Assembly (NCBI GenBank): GCA_937925655.1
Contig: CALAMC010000047.1
Location: 1 to 64,000, forward strand
DNA from: an uncultured candidate division Zixibacteria bacterium
GTDB lineage: Bacteria; Zixibacteria; MSB-5A5; GN15; PGXB01
Reading direction: 5' to 3'
Length of the DNA: 64,000 bases
Below the pieces are notes generated by a model. That model had not been told where the DNA came from and made no database searches. It was given only the letters and a program-made list of their open reading frames with translations. This document shows positions 1-8,202 of the stretch, in pieces; positions within the stretch are counted from its first letter, which is position 1; the number at the start of each line of letters is the position of its first letter. The position numbers and the translations under genes are program-made.

Positions 1-222
1 CGCCCGTCCCCCATTAATAGAGGTCTATAATTATGCCAGGCATTAAGCCCTTAAATGATTTAAAAGAAAACTCCGGAGAAACAATTACAAAAAACGACAA
101 AACGAACCCGAATTGTTATAACACACACGAAGACAATTACTTACTTATGCCAAACACCCCGCATTTTCGGGCAAAATTCCGGGATACCACTACAAACTTG
201 CTATCGATTTCGCCTCGCCCGC
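1..222. other. Intergenic, downstream of sucD
   Basis: This stretch follows the sucD stop codon on the minus strand. A 76-codon plus-strand frame lies in it, but it has no recognisable domain and runs into sucD antisense. I see no convincing terminator or RNA gene here. Confidence 0.5.
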
Positions 223-1089
223 CTACACGCCCAACCTTTGCAATATCTCCGGGATGTCCTTGAACGTCCGCGCCGGATGCGCCCCCGCCGAGGCCAGTGC
301 TTCGAGCTTTTCTTTGGCCGTCCCCATACGACCCTCGACAATCGCCCCGGCGTGGCCCATACGCTTGCCCGGAGGCGCGAATATCCCGCCGATCATGGCA
401 ATCACCGGCGTCTTCATGGCGCTTATCTGCTCGCAGGCGCGTTCTTCGTACACGCCCCCGATCTCGCCGGTCATCACCACCGCTTTGGTTTTGGGGTCGG
501 CCTCGAACTTGGCCAGGATCTCATCGAATGTCGAGCCCAGAATCGGATCCCCGCCCAGCCCGACACACGTCGTCTCGCCGTAACCGGTGCGGGTCAATGT
601 GTCCGCTATATAGTACGTGATCGAGCCCGAACGGCTGACCGTGCCGACTCGCCCCGGCATAAACGCGATATCCGGCATGATGCCCAGATTGGCCTCGCCC
701 GGCGTGATAATCCCGGCCGTGTTGCCCCCCAGCACCGTGCAACCGTACGCCATCGCTTCTTTGCGCACCACCAGCATATCATGAATCGGAATATGTTCCG
801 GTATAACGACGACAAACTTCAATCCCGCCCGAATCGCTTCAATCGCCGCCTCTTTGACAAATCGCGCCGGCAGAAAAATGACCGATGTATCGGCACCGGT
901 TTCCGCGACACACTCCGCCACCGTATCGAACACGGGACGGTTCTCCACCACCTGTCCGCCCTTGCCCGGCGATGTGCCCCCCACGATATTGGTGCCATAC
1001 TCAATCATGCGCTTGGCGTGAAACTGCCCGGCCCCGCCGGTTATCCCCTGCACCATGATTTTCGAATCTTTATCAACCAGGATCGCCAT
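223..1089 (-). CDS. sucD: Succinyl-CoA synthetase, alpha subunit
   Basis: The alpha subunit binds CoA and carries the phosphohistidine in the reversible conversion of succinyl-CoA to succinate with ATP or GTP formation (TCA cycle, cytoplasm). The 288-residue protein starts MAILVDKDSKIMVQGITGG, the usual CoA-binding N-terminus, and has the active-site GHAGAIVEG segment near residue 245. A longer frame reaches upstream, but its extra 47 residues look like read-through of sucC. The chosen ATG overlaps the sucC stop by one base (TGATG), so the two subunits are translationally coupled. Length and motifs match the family. Confidence 0.97.
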   Translation of the reverse strand: MAILVDKDSKIMVQGITGGAGQFHAKRMIEYGTNIVGGTSPGKGGQVVENRPVFDTVAECVAETGADTSVIFLPARFVKEAAIEAIRAGLKFVVVIPEHIPIHDMLVVRKEAMAYGCTVLGGNTAGIITPGEANLGIMPDIAFMPGRVGTVSRSGSITYYIADTLTRTGYGETTCVGLGGDPILGSTFDEILAKFEADPKTKAVVMTGEIGGVYEERACEQISAMKTPVIAMIGGIFAPPGKRMGHAGAIVEGRMGTAKEKLEALASAGAHPARTFKDIPEILQRLGV

Positions 1090-2279
1090 CACTTGCCCCC
1101 TTTCGCCAGCTCGACCGCGCGTTTGGAGATTTCCTCGATCGGGGTTTCGATACCATGAAACTCGAAATGCGCGAACAACTCCGGATTTTCCTTTTTGGCC
1201 TCGTCGAACAACCGCACCCCTTCCTGCCACATATTACCCGTCATACGGCAGACCATTGGCTTGGACAGCCCGTGATTTTTCAAAAACATGATGACCCCTT
1301 TGGCGAAATCATCACAGCGCGATATCCCGCCAAAACGCGCCCCGAATATGGCCTTGACCATCGGATTTTCATCGAGAAGCACCAGCATTTTGGCCAGACG
1401 TTCCGGGGTCGGCCCGCCGCCGGAATCCATGAAATTGGCCGGGCGGCCGCCATAGTAATGTATGAAATCATTGCCCATGATCCCGAAGCCCGCCCCGCCC
1501 GGAAACATCCCGATATCACCGTCGAGGTCCAGATACGGTATCTCCCACTCGGTCGCGAGCTTTTCCCGCTCGGTCATTTCGCCTTCCTCGTGGCGCTTTT
1601 CGATACCCATCTCGACCAGCTCCGGGTGACGGAACATGGCGTCGTCATCCAGCGATATCCGGCTGTCGGCGGCAATAAGCTTTCCGTCACACGTTATCAC
1701 CAGTGGATTGATTTCCGCCAGCTTGGCATCGCACGACTTGAACAGCTTGAACAGCGACACAATTATCGGCGCCGCCGTCTTGGTCATCTCCGAGGATATC
1801 CCGATTTTCTTGGCGATCTCGATGGCCTCGAAGGTGTACAGCTCCTGATCTATATCCAGAGAACGCTTGACAATTTTATCCGGGTGTTTCTCGGCGGTTT
1901 CCTCGATATCCACGCCGCCCTCGCCGGAAGCAATCACGACCAGCTTATAGTTAAGCCGGTCAATGGTCACGCCGATGTATAACTCCTTTTTAATATCGAG
2001 CTTCGGCTCCATCAATATTTTCTCGACCCGAAAACTCTTGATAGTCAGGCCGAACAGCTGTTCGGCGACTTTTTTGACCTCTCCGGGTTTTTCGACTACC
2101 TTTATTCCACCGGCCTTCCCCCGCCCTCCGGTGAGCACCTGCGACTTGAGCACGACCGGTTTATTCCACTCGGCGGCGATCGCCGCGGCTTCATCGGCCG
2201 TCGCGGCCAGACGGCCTTCGGGAATCGGAATTTTAAACTTTTTGAAAAGCTGTTTGCCTTCGTATTCGTATAGTCTCAT
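1089..2279 (-). CDS. sucC: Succinyl-CoA synthetase, beta subunit
   Basis: The beta subunit carries the nucleotide-binding ATP-grasp fold and the succinate site of succinyl-CoA synthetase. The 396-residue length is normal. The start MRLYEYEGKQLFKKF, the GGRGKAGG loop near residue 50, the AEINPLV segment near 200 and the GGGPTPER segment near 290 are all characteristic. A GAGGGTG Shine-Dalgarno lies just upstream of the ATG. It is the first gene of a two-gene sucCD operon, separated from the upstream sdh operon by a terminator and its own candidate promoter. Confidence 0.97.
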   Translation of the reverse strand: MRLYEYEGKQLFKKFKIPIPEGRLAATADEAAAIAAEWNKPVVLKSQVLTGGRGKAGGIKVVEKPGEVKKVAEQLFGLTIKSFRVEKILMEPKLDIKKELYIGVTIDRLNYKLVVIASGEGGVDIEETAEKHPDKIVKRSLDIDQELYTFEAIEIAKKIGISSEMTKTAAPIIVSLFKLFKSCDAKLAEINPLVITCDGKLIAADSRISLDDDAMFRHPELVEMGIEKRHEEGEMTEREKLATEWEIPYLDLDGDIGMFPGGAGFGIMGNDFIHYYGGRPANFMDSGGGPTPERLAKMLVLLDENPMVKAIFGARFGGISRCDDFAKGVIMFLKNHGLSKPMVCRMTGNMWQEGVRLFDEAKKENPELFAHFEFHGIETPIEEISKRAVELAKGGK

Positions 2280-2327
2280 GAAATTGCACCCTCATATAAT
2301 AAAGCGACAAATTTCCGGTTTTGGCCA

Positions 2328-2355
2328 AATCTACAGAATAGCCTGATTTTGTCAA
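2328..2355 (-). promoter_or_regulatory. Candidate sigma-70 promoter of sucCD
   Basis: Reading the minus strand, an exact TTGACA (2355-2350) is followed after 16 bases by TAGATT (2333-2328), about 50 bases before the sucC start. The -35 box is perfect and the -10 box matches four of six positions. It lies just beyond the sdh terminator, as expected for an independent unit. Confidence 0.55.
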
Positions 2356-2381
2356 TTAATATCGACTACCGCCACACCCAT

Positions 2382-2407
2382 AAAAAAAGGGAGCCCCACC
2401 GGCTCCC
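2382..2407 (-). terminator. Intrinsic terminator of the sdh operon
   Basis: On the minus strand GGGAGCC, a five-base loop and GGCTCCC are followed by seven Ts, 19 bases after the sdhB stop. This is a textbook rho-independent terminator and separates sdhCDAB from sucCD. Confidence 0.9.
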
Positions 2408-2425
2408 CTTCACGACAAAAATCAT

Positions 2426-3145
2426 CTATCCCGCCTTGGGCAGTTTGCCTTTCAGCTTTGCCCAGAAAGCTTTCATTTTGAGCTTGCCGATGGCTCCCGT
2501 CGGGTCGAGGTCTTTTGGGCAAACCTGCTGGCAGTTGAATATGGTATGACAGCGAAAAACGCCCACGTCGGAGGCAACATACGCCAGTCGTTCGTTGGTC
2601 GCTCCGTCGCGACTGTCCTCGACAAACCGCAACGCCTTCAAAAGCGCATGCGGCCCGAGATACTTTTCATCGGTCGCCACCACCGGACAGGATCCATAGC
2701 AGGCCGCGCACAAAATGCAGTCCACGTGGTGCGTCAGGCGCGCCCGCTCCTGCGGCGACTGCAAATATTCCTTTTCTCCGGGCTGTTGAGCCGGTATGAG
2801 ATACGGCTTTATGGCTTCATATTGACGGAAAAACGGCTCCATATCGACCACCAGATCCCTGATTACGGTCATATGTGCCAGCGGCCGTACCGTGATATGC
2901 TCGCCCATGGCCGCAATCTGCGTTTCACAGGCCAGGCGATACATGCCGTTAATATGCATGGCGCATGACCCGCAGACGCCCTGCCGGCACGAGGAACGAA
3001 AGGCCAGCGTCGGATCCTGCTGTTCGAGTATATGGTACAGTCCTTCCAGTACCGTCATGCCTTTATGGGTCGGAACTTCGAATTCCCTGAAATACGGCTC
3101 GCCGCCGTCTTTGGGATTGTATTTGAGAACCTTGAAGATTGGCAT
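2426..3145 (-). CDS. sdhB: Succinate dehydrogenase/fumarate reductase iron-sulfur subunit
   Basis: SdhB relays electrons from the flavin subunit to quinone through three iron-sulfur clusters. The 239-residue protein has the [2Fe-2S] cysteines (CRQGVCGSC, then a later Cys) near residue 55, a CILCAACYGSCP motif near 145 and a CHTIFNCQQVCP motif near 195, in the order expected for the [4Fe-4S] and [3Fe-4S] sites. Its ATG overlaps the sdhA stop by one base (TGATG). It is the last gene of sdhCDAB and is followed by a strong terminator. Whether the enzyme works mainly as succinate dehydrogenase or as fumarate reductase cannot be read from the sequence. Confidence 0.95.
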   Translation of the reverse strand: MPIFKVLKYNPKDGGEPYFREFEVPTHKGMTVLEGLYHILEQQDPTLAFRSSCRQGVCGSCAMHINGMYRLACETQIAAMGEHITVRPLAHMTVIRDLVVDMEPFFRQYEAIKPYLIPAQQPGEKEYLQSPQERARLTHHVDCILCAACYGSCPVVATDEKYLGPHALLKALRFVEDSRDGATNERLAYVASDVGVFRCHTIFNCQQVCPKDLDPTGAIGKLKMKAFWAKLKGKLPKAG

Positions 3146-4848
3146 CAGTACTTCCTTTCTTCAGGCTGGAATTTCGTTACCGTGACGTTTTTGTAAGAAA
3201 TGGCCGGGCCATCGGGCGCGAAGCTGAACATGGAATGTTTCATCCACTGCTCGTCGAGCCGCTTGGGGTAATCCATACGATAATGCGCCCCGCGCGATTC
3301 GGTTCGATTCAGTGCCCCGACCGCGATCGCCAGCGCCGTATCCAGATTGCCGGCGATTTCCGTCACCCACAGGAAATCATAATTGAACTTGCCCGTATCG
3401 GGAATGGCCCGGATTTTCTTGTACCGTTCCCGGAGGATTTTAATTTCCGTGACCGCCCTGGCCATATCGGTTTCATTGCGGAAAATGCCGACCTTGTCGA
3501 ACATGATCCGCGACAACTCGTTTTTGATATCGTACGGATTCTCCTTACCGTCACTCGAACGAAGCATTTTAAACCTGTCCTGCTCTTCCTTGAGAGCCTT
3601 ATTAAGAGAATTTTCATCGGCCCCGCCGGAATCGCCTTTGATATTATTCGCGACGGCCTGTCCGACCCGCGCCCCGAACACGATCGTCTCCAGAAGCGAA
3701 TTACCGCCCAGACGATTGGCGCCATGTACCGAAACACAGGCGCATTCCCCGGCCGCATATAGCCCGTCGAGCGGGGTAACACCGTCACCGTTGCAGTCGA
3801 TTCCGCCCATCGTGTAATGCATGGCGGGCTGAATCGGGATCGGCTCCTTAATCGGATCGATATTCTTGAATTTAAGACAAATTTCGCGAATTCCCGGCAA
3901 ACGCTCCATAATCTTCTGCGCCCCAAGATGCCGCAAATCAAGATGAACATAGCGCCCCTCGAATCCGCGACCTTCATTGATCTCGGTTTGAATACATCGC
4001 GAGACAATATCACGTGGCGCCAGTTCCATGATTTTCTCGGACACATAATTCTTCATGAACCGTTCGCCGGCATTATTCAACAGGTAACCGCCTTCGCCCC
4101 GACACCCTTCGGTCATGAGTATCGAAGAACCATCCAAACCGGTCGGGTGGAATTGAATGAATTCCATATCCTTCAACGGCACTCCGGCCCAGTATGGTAT
4201 CGCTACCCCCAGACCGGTCGAAGCGTGAGCGTTGGTCGTATTGTGCGAATAAATGCGTCCGGACCCGCCGGTCGCGAACACGACCGCCTTGCCGCCAACC
4301 GTCTCGAATTCACCCGTGTGCAGGTTCATGCCAACCACGCCGGTGCAGCGGTTTCCATTCACCGCCAGTTTCGTCACGAAAAGCTCATAAATAACTTCGA
4401 TTCCGCGTTTAACCACCTGCTCATAACAGGTATGAAGCAGATACAGACCGGTCCGGTCGGCTCCGTAACAGGTGCGCGGGAATCCTCCCCCGCCGAACGG
4501 ACGCTGCGCAATTTTACCATTTTCATAGCGGTCGAACGGACAGCCCCAGTGCTCCATTTCGTAAATAATGCCCGGCGCCATACCGGTCATTATTTCCACC
4601 GCATCCTGGTCGGCCAAAAAATCCGACCCTTTGACCGTGTCATACGCGTGCCTTTCGGGGCTGTCGTCCTGGCCGTTGGGATGATTCCCCAGGGCCGCGT
4701 TGATCCCGCCTTGAGCCGCCCCGCTATGCGAACGTACCGGATGGATTTTGGAAATCAGGCCGACCTTGAGCCCGGCGTCGTGCGCCGCAATGGCCGCCCG
4801 CAAACCGGCCAGCCCGCCCCCGACTATGACCACATCATAAAATTTCAT
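3145..4848 (-). CDS. sdhA: Succinate dehydrogenase/fumarate reductase flavoprotein subunit
   Basis: This is the catalytic subunit, interconverting succinate and fumarate with covalently bound FAD. The N-terminus has the dinucleotide-binding motif VVIVGGGLAGLRAA and then RSHSGAAQGGINA, which holds the FAD-linking histidine; substrate-site segments HPTG and HYTMGG follow. A TTG lies six bases upstream in frame, but GGGAGG sits six bases before the ATG at 4848, so that ATG is the likely start, giving 567 residues. It begins two bases after the sdhD stop and is coupled to sdhB downstream. Confidence 0.95.
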   Translation of the reverse strand: MKFYDVVIVGGGLAGLRAAIAAHDAGLKVGLISKIHPVRSHSGAAQGGINAALGNHPNGQDDSPERHAYDTVKGSDFLADQDAVEIMTGMAPGIIYEMEHWGCPFDRYENGKIAQRPFGGGGFPRTCYGADRTGLYLLHTCYEQVVKRGIEVIYELFVTKLAVNGNRCTGVVGMNLHTGEFETVGGKAVVFATGGSGRIYSHNTTNAHASTGLGVAIPYWAGVPLKDMEFIQFHPTGLDGSSILMTEGCRGEGGYLLNNAGERFMKNYVSEKIMELAPRDIVSRCIQTEINEGRGFEGRYVHLDLRHLGAQKIMERLPGIREICLKFKNIDPIKEPIPIQPAMHYTMGGIDCNGDGVTPLDGLYAAGECACVSVHGANRLGGNSLLETIVFGARVGQAVANNIKGDSGGADENSLNKALKEEQDRFKMLRSSDGKENPYDIKNELSRIMFDKVGIFRNETDMARAVTEIKILRERYKKIRAIPDTGKFNYDFLWVTEIAGNLDTALAIAVGALNRTESRGAHYRMDYPKRLDEQWMKHSMFSFAPDGPAISYKNVTVTKFQPEERKY

Positions 4849-4850
4849 GA

Positions 4851-5264
4851 TCAACCTCCCATCCCGTAATTTTCAGGATTGAACTTGGGAAGTTGAAGAT
4901 ATATGACGAGAATCATCATCAACGCGAACAACACTACCGCCGCCCAAAAAAGCGCCTTATGCGAGCGCGACCAGTCAAAAAAATCGATCAATGTAATACG
5001 CAGGCCGTTGAGCATATGCACCAGCACTCCGGCAATGAGGAGTATTTCCAGGACCGCGAAAAACGGATTCTGGACCTGCCCCATACGGGCATCGAACGAC
5101 CGGGGACTGGAAATGGCCGAAGACAAAACATAGGTATGCATGAGCAGATAAACCGTCAGCCCGAAACCGCTGATGCGGTGAATCCAGAAGGCCAGATTGC
5201 CAAGGTTTTTATTCAGGCCAATATCGGCCACGGTTCCTTTTAACTTGCTTTTTTCAGCCATCAT
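4851..5264 (-). CDS. sdhD: Succinate dehydrogenase membrane anchor subunit
   Basis: This 137-residue integral membrane protein anchors SdhAB and helps form the quinone site. Three hydrophobic segments are visible (about residues 30-50, 70-90 and 105-130). The first carries HRISGFGLTVYLLMH, matching the HRxSG...H pattern that binds haem b and quinone in this family. The start overlaps the sdhC stop (ATGA). Both anchors carry an RISG motif, so which is called SdhC and which SdhD follows gene order only. Confidence 0.85.
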   Translation of the reverse strand: MMAEKSKLKGTVADIGLNKNLGNLAFWIHRISGFGLTVYLLMHTYVLSSAISSPRSFDARMGQVQNPFFAVLEILLIAGVLVHMLNGLRITLIDFFDWSRSHKALFWAAVVLFALMMILVIYLQLPKFNPENYGMGG

Positions 5265-5635
5265 TGCCCCCCTCCGAATAGATTGATCAAGGTCAGGGCG
5301 CCGACAGCCGTCAGAACGAATCCGACCACCCAGAACAAGGTTTTAAGTATTATCGCCGGTCCGCCGGAAGGACGGTAATCGGCCAGAATCGCCCATAAAC
5401 CGTTCATGGCGTGAAAAGCTATCAGCGGAACGAACAGGAAATAATACACCTGCCACCATACCGATGACGCCAGATTGGCCTGCACCGATGCAAAGTCGAT
5501 AATGCCTTCCGTGGTAATATCGTGAAACAGGTGATGCACGTTAAGATGCGTTATCAGAAAGAAAGCCAGAAATAACCCCGAAATCCTTTGCAGAAACCAG
5601 CTCAAAACACTCTGGTTACCAGCTCTTTCAACCAT
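5261..5635 (-). CDS. sdhC: Succinate dehydrogenase cytochrome b subunit
   Basis: First gene of the sdhCDAB operon, encoding a 124-residue membrane anchor with three hydrophobic segments. WFLQRISGLFLAFFLITH near the N-terminus is the quinone/haem-binding signature. A longer frame begins with TTG at 5671, but AAGGAG seven bases before the ATG at 5635 supports the shorter form, which also begins close to the first conserved segment. It overlaps sdhD by four bases. Confidence 0.85.
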   Translation of the reverse strand: MVERAGNQSVLSWFLQRISGLFLAFFLITHLNVHHLFHDITTEGIIDFASVQANLASSVWWQVYYFLFVPLIAFHAMNGLWAILADYRPSGGPAIILKTLFWVVGFVLTAVGALTLINLFGGGQ

Positions 5636-5683
5636 ATCGGGACTCCTTGAAAAAGGTCCAAATTTCAGCAAAAACGATTAGGA

Positions 5684-5713
5684 ATTTTACGGTTCGCCCC
5701 CATGATTTGTCAA
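5684..5713 (-). promoter_or_regulatory. Sigma-70 promoter of sdhCDAB
   Basis: On the minus strand TTGACA (5713-5708), an 18-base spacer and TAAAAT (5689-5684) lie about 50 bases before the sdhC ATG. The -35 box is exact and the -10 box has one mismatch. Confidence 0.7.
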
Positions 5714-5894
5714 GCTTTAACTGCAGAATTTCGCATGAATCGGAATACTGTACAAAAATGAACCATATTTGTTGCGGATTGAAACCCCTGACGCGATTCC
5801 ATGTAGTGTTTCCGGATAAAATTCTCCTAATACGCTTCCGAAATGTGTCGATAACTATATTAAATATATAAGTATCTATGAATATGGGGCAAAA

Positions 5895-6317
5895 ATGTCC
5901 TTAATTAAATGGCGCGAGGAATTCTGCATAAATATCACTGCCATCGATATCCAGCATAAGACTCTGGTCGATATCATAAACCGTTACCATACGTCCCTGT
6001 CGCTGAAGAAGGATAAAGAAGTTATGGGCGGCATTCTTGAGGAGTTAATCGACTATACCCATTACCATTTTCGGGATGAAGAGAAAATCATGCGTGATAT
6101 GGAATATTCCGGATTAGACGACCATCGTCGCAAGCATAACGATCTCGAGGCCGGGGCGCTCGAATATTATCGCAAGTTCAAAGACGATGAAATAATCGAC
6201 CCGAATGAATTCATGAACTTTCTCAAGGACTGGCTGGTCAATCACATGCTGACCGAAGACCGTAAAGTCGGCGATGCCTGGCGCCGGAAATTCGAATCCT
6301 GCTCTATAAGAAGATAA
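5895..6317 (+). CDS. Bacteriohemerythrin
   Basis: This is a four-helix-bundle di-iron protein that binds oxygen reversibly; bacterial members are linked to oxygen sensing, storage or delivery. The ligand set is complete: His21, the H58xxxE62 pair, the H77xxxH81 pair and the H117xxxxD122 pair. At 140 residues it is a stand-alone single-domain protein with no chemotaxis or signalling domain attached. It starts about 180 bases from the divergent sdh promoter, so a link to oxygen-dependent respiration is plausible but inferred. Its 3' end overlaps the convergent MBL-fold gene by 14 bases. Confidence 0.9.
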   Translation: MSLIKWREEFCINITAIDIQHKTLVDIINRYHTSLSLKKDKEVMGGILEELIDYTHYHFRDEEKIMRDMEYSGLDDHRRKHNDLEAGALEYYRKFKDDEIIDPNEFMNFLKDWLVNHMLTEDRKVGDAWRRKFESCSIRR

Positions 6318-7074
6318 TATCCCCGTCACGGGCGAGAATCAATTCAAGACCGAATTTATTATTTTCAACGGCCATTTTGATCTCGTCTTCTTTTTCGTCG
6401 GCGATATGCGTCAGGACGATCTTTTTGATATCCCTTGCGGCCGCGATTTCAAACAAATCGCCGACATTGAAATGAGTGGTTTCAACCAACAGCAAATCGA
6501 GGTCGTCAAGATCGCTTTTTATATCTTCAAGGGATTTAATATCACCGCTGTAAAAAATCCTCTTTCCTCCCGATGAAAGCGCATATGAATAACTCTGTGT
6601 TTTGTTGAAATAGCCTCTTTCCCCGACCATCTCGGCGTGGTCGTCAAGATGATTATTGGCAATACTCCGTATTGTCGTTTCAGTCTTATCTACTTTCCAT
6701 GATTCAACCACGGGTCGCAATCTTAATTCAAACGGGAGTCCTTCCTGATAAAGATAACAGGCTTTCAGGTACTTACCAATCGGCTCAAGGGCTTCATCGG
6801 GCAGGTAAATATTAACGGTTCCTGTTTTCCGGAACAACTTCATCATTTGTACCATTTGCGGCAAATCGCTGATATGATCCGGATGCGTATGGGAAATGAT
6901 TATGTTATTCAATAAGTGAGGATTTAGCCGGGCCTGCATGAAAGCCCGCGTCACGCCACTGCCGCAATCAAAAAGTATCAGAGAATCATCAATATCCAGT
7001 ATATATCCGGAATTGGTTCTTTTGGCCGTCGGGTATCCCGACGCCGAACCGAGAATAATCAGACGCATCGCCAT
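6304..7074 (-). CDS. MBL-fold metallohydrolase, ribonuclease Z-like
   Basis: The 256-residue protein begins MAMRLIILGSASGYPTAKR and carries SHTHPDHISD, giving the metal ligands H62, H64, D66 and H67. A YSGDIKS segment near 160 and a final LTHIADE histidine near 225 complete the metallo-beta-lactamase site. Layout and size resemble ribonuclease Z and ElaC-like phosphodiesterases, but the tRNA-binding exosite arm is not obvious, so the substrate is uncertain. The frame extends upstream into csaA; the ATG at 7074, four bases after the csaA stop, is the sensible start, with 7068 as an alternative. Confidence 0.85.
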   Translation of the reverse strand: MAMRLIILGSASGYPTAKRTNSGYILDIDDSLILFDCGSGVTRAFMQARLNPHLLNNIIISHTHPDHISDLPQMVQMMKLFRKTGTVNIYLPDEALEPIGKYLKACYLYQEGLPFELRLRPVVESWKVDKTETTIRSIANNHLDDHAEMVGERGYFNKTQSYSYALSSGGKRIFYSGDIKSLEDIKSDLDDLDLLLVETTHFNVGDLFEIAAARDIKKIVLTHIADEKEDEIKMAVENNKFGLELILARDGDIIFL

Positions 7075-7078
7075 TTTT

Positions 7079-7417
7079 CTAAAACAATTTTCGGCCGTTC
7101 GGGACTTTGCGCTCGGGGACAGCCAGCACCACCGCACCACCTTCCAATTCAAATCCTGTGACCAGAACTTCCGACATAAATCCCGCGATTCTTTTCGGCG
7201 GGAAATTCACGACCGCCACGACCTGTTTTCCCACAAGGCCTTGCGGCGAATACAAGTCCGTTATCTGGGCGCTGGATTGCTTTATCCCCAACTCGCCGAA
7301 ATCGATACGCAGTTTATAGGCCAGTTTTCTGGCGCCTTGAAGTTCTTCGGCTTCAATTATTGTCCCGACTCGAATCTCGACCCTTTCGAAATCATCCCAA
7401 GTGATTTCATTCGTCAT
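7079..7417 (-). CDS. csaA: CsaA-type tRNA-binding domain protein
   Basis: This 112-residue protein is a single OB-fold tRNA-binding domain like CsaA and the C-terminal domain of methionyl-tRNA synthetase. VEIRVGTIIEAEEL near the N-terminus, the KLAYKLRIDFGE segment and VNFPPKRIAGFMSEVLVTGF are the family signatures. CsaA has been described as a chaperone with export-related activity; its exact role is unsettled. The start at 7417 (ATG) is preferred over an in-frame TTG six bases upstream. Its first codons overlap the end of the AT-rich HEPN-like gene by 11 bases. Confidence 0.88.
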   Translation of the reverse strand: MTNEITWDDFERVEIRVGTIIEAEELQGARKLAYKLRIDFGELGIKQSSAQITDLYSPQGLVGKQVVAVVNFPPKRIAGFMSEVLVTGFELEGGAVVLAVPERKVPNGRKLF

Positions 7418-8198
7418 TTTCAATATCTTTCAAATACTTGGGTTTTATGAAATCTCTGAAATTACTTTTTAGATATGCTTTATCAGCATCCGTCTCGACA
7501 ATATCGCTTATAAGTGTAATTTGCTCGCTTTCCAAGTAATTATTATCTATGGCGTCCACTAGTTTTACAATAGTTCCTTTGACCCAACTAATCGTGTCAA
7601 ATGCTATTTGGGCTGAGGAATAATTAAATGAGGAAGGATCCTTCTTAATCCCTGTTATTGGCCAGTTATTAATTTCGATATCATCATCAATTTCCTTTAC
7701 CAGGCCAGGCTTTAATTCTATTAACAATATCGATGCCGATAACCTTCCGTGCATCATGCTATTCCTGATCTTTATCAATTCTGCGAATTTCTGGAAAATC
7801 GTGGAATCCCTTTTAAAATAAACAGCTGGCGGCGAAAAATCCTTATTGCATAACGTTGGCAGGAAATAAACCTTATCAATTAATCTCCAAAACTCGATCT
7901 CGTTATTTCTTTGATTTTTACTTAGCATAGACTCTGGTAAACTGTTTTTATCTCTTAATGAAAATTCTTTTAATACACAATTTGCCAATGCTTCTATCCC
8001 GGCGACACCGAAAATTAAGACAGATTGAGAAACAAATTTCTCCTTGATAATTGGCCCTTGACTATGGGTTAGCCAATATTCCGGAGCCCTAGAGTGGATT
8101 TGATCATATAACTGCCGTGACTCCTTAATAAAATGTTCCATTGCCTGAAAACTGTATTGGAATGTCCTTCGATTATATTTACCAAATTGCCAGGGCAT
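7407..8198 (-). CDS. HEPN-like protein of unknown function, AT-rich
   Basis: I do not recognise a named family for this 263-residue protein. KIRNSMMHG near residues 143-151 fits the Rx4H motif (R145, N146, H150) of HEPN ribonuclease domains, which occur in toxin-antitoxin, abortive-infection and RNA-processing proteins. The surrounding region looks mostly helical, which also fits HEPN. The gene is clearly richer in A+T than its neighbours, suggesting recent acquisition, yet it fits tightly between ltaE and csaA with overlaps. No antitoxin partner such as a MNT nucleotidyltransferase is next to it. The ATG at residue 20 is a possible alternative start. Confidence 0.6.
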   Translation of the reverse strand: MPWQFGKYNRRTFQYSFQAMEHFIKESRQLYDQIHSRAPEYWLTHSQGPIIKEKFVSQSVLIFGVAGIEALANCVLKEFSLRDKNSLPESMLSKNQRNNEIEFWRLIDKVYFLPTLCNKDFSPPAVYFKRDSTIFQKFAELIKIRNSMMHGRLSASILLIELKPGLVKEIDDDIEINNWPITGIKKDPSSFNYSSAQIAFDTISWVKGTIVKLVDAIDNNYLESEQITLISDIVETDADKAYLKSNFRDFIKPKYLKDIENDE

Positions 8199-8202
8199 AT
8201 TA

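Noticed and set aside
33..263. 76-codon plus-strand frame at the left edge
   Set aside because: No ribosome site or recognisable sequence, and it runs antisense into the sucD end.
238..1158. 306-codon plus-strand frame opposite sucD
   Set aside because: Shadow of sucD; Arg/His-rich translation without any domain.
3817..4869. 350-codon plus-strand frame opposite sdhA
   Set aside because: Antisense to a clearly identified gene and composed of low-complexity Arg/His/Gly-type shadow translation.
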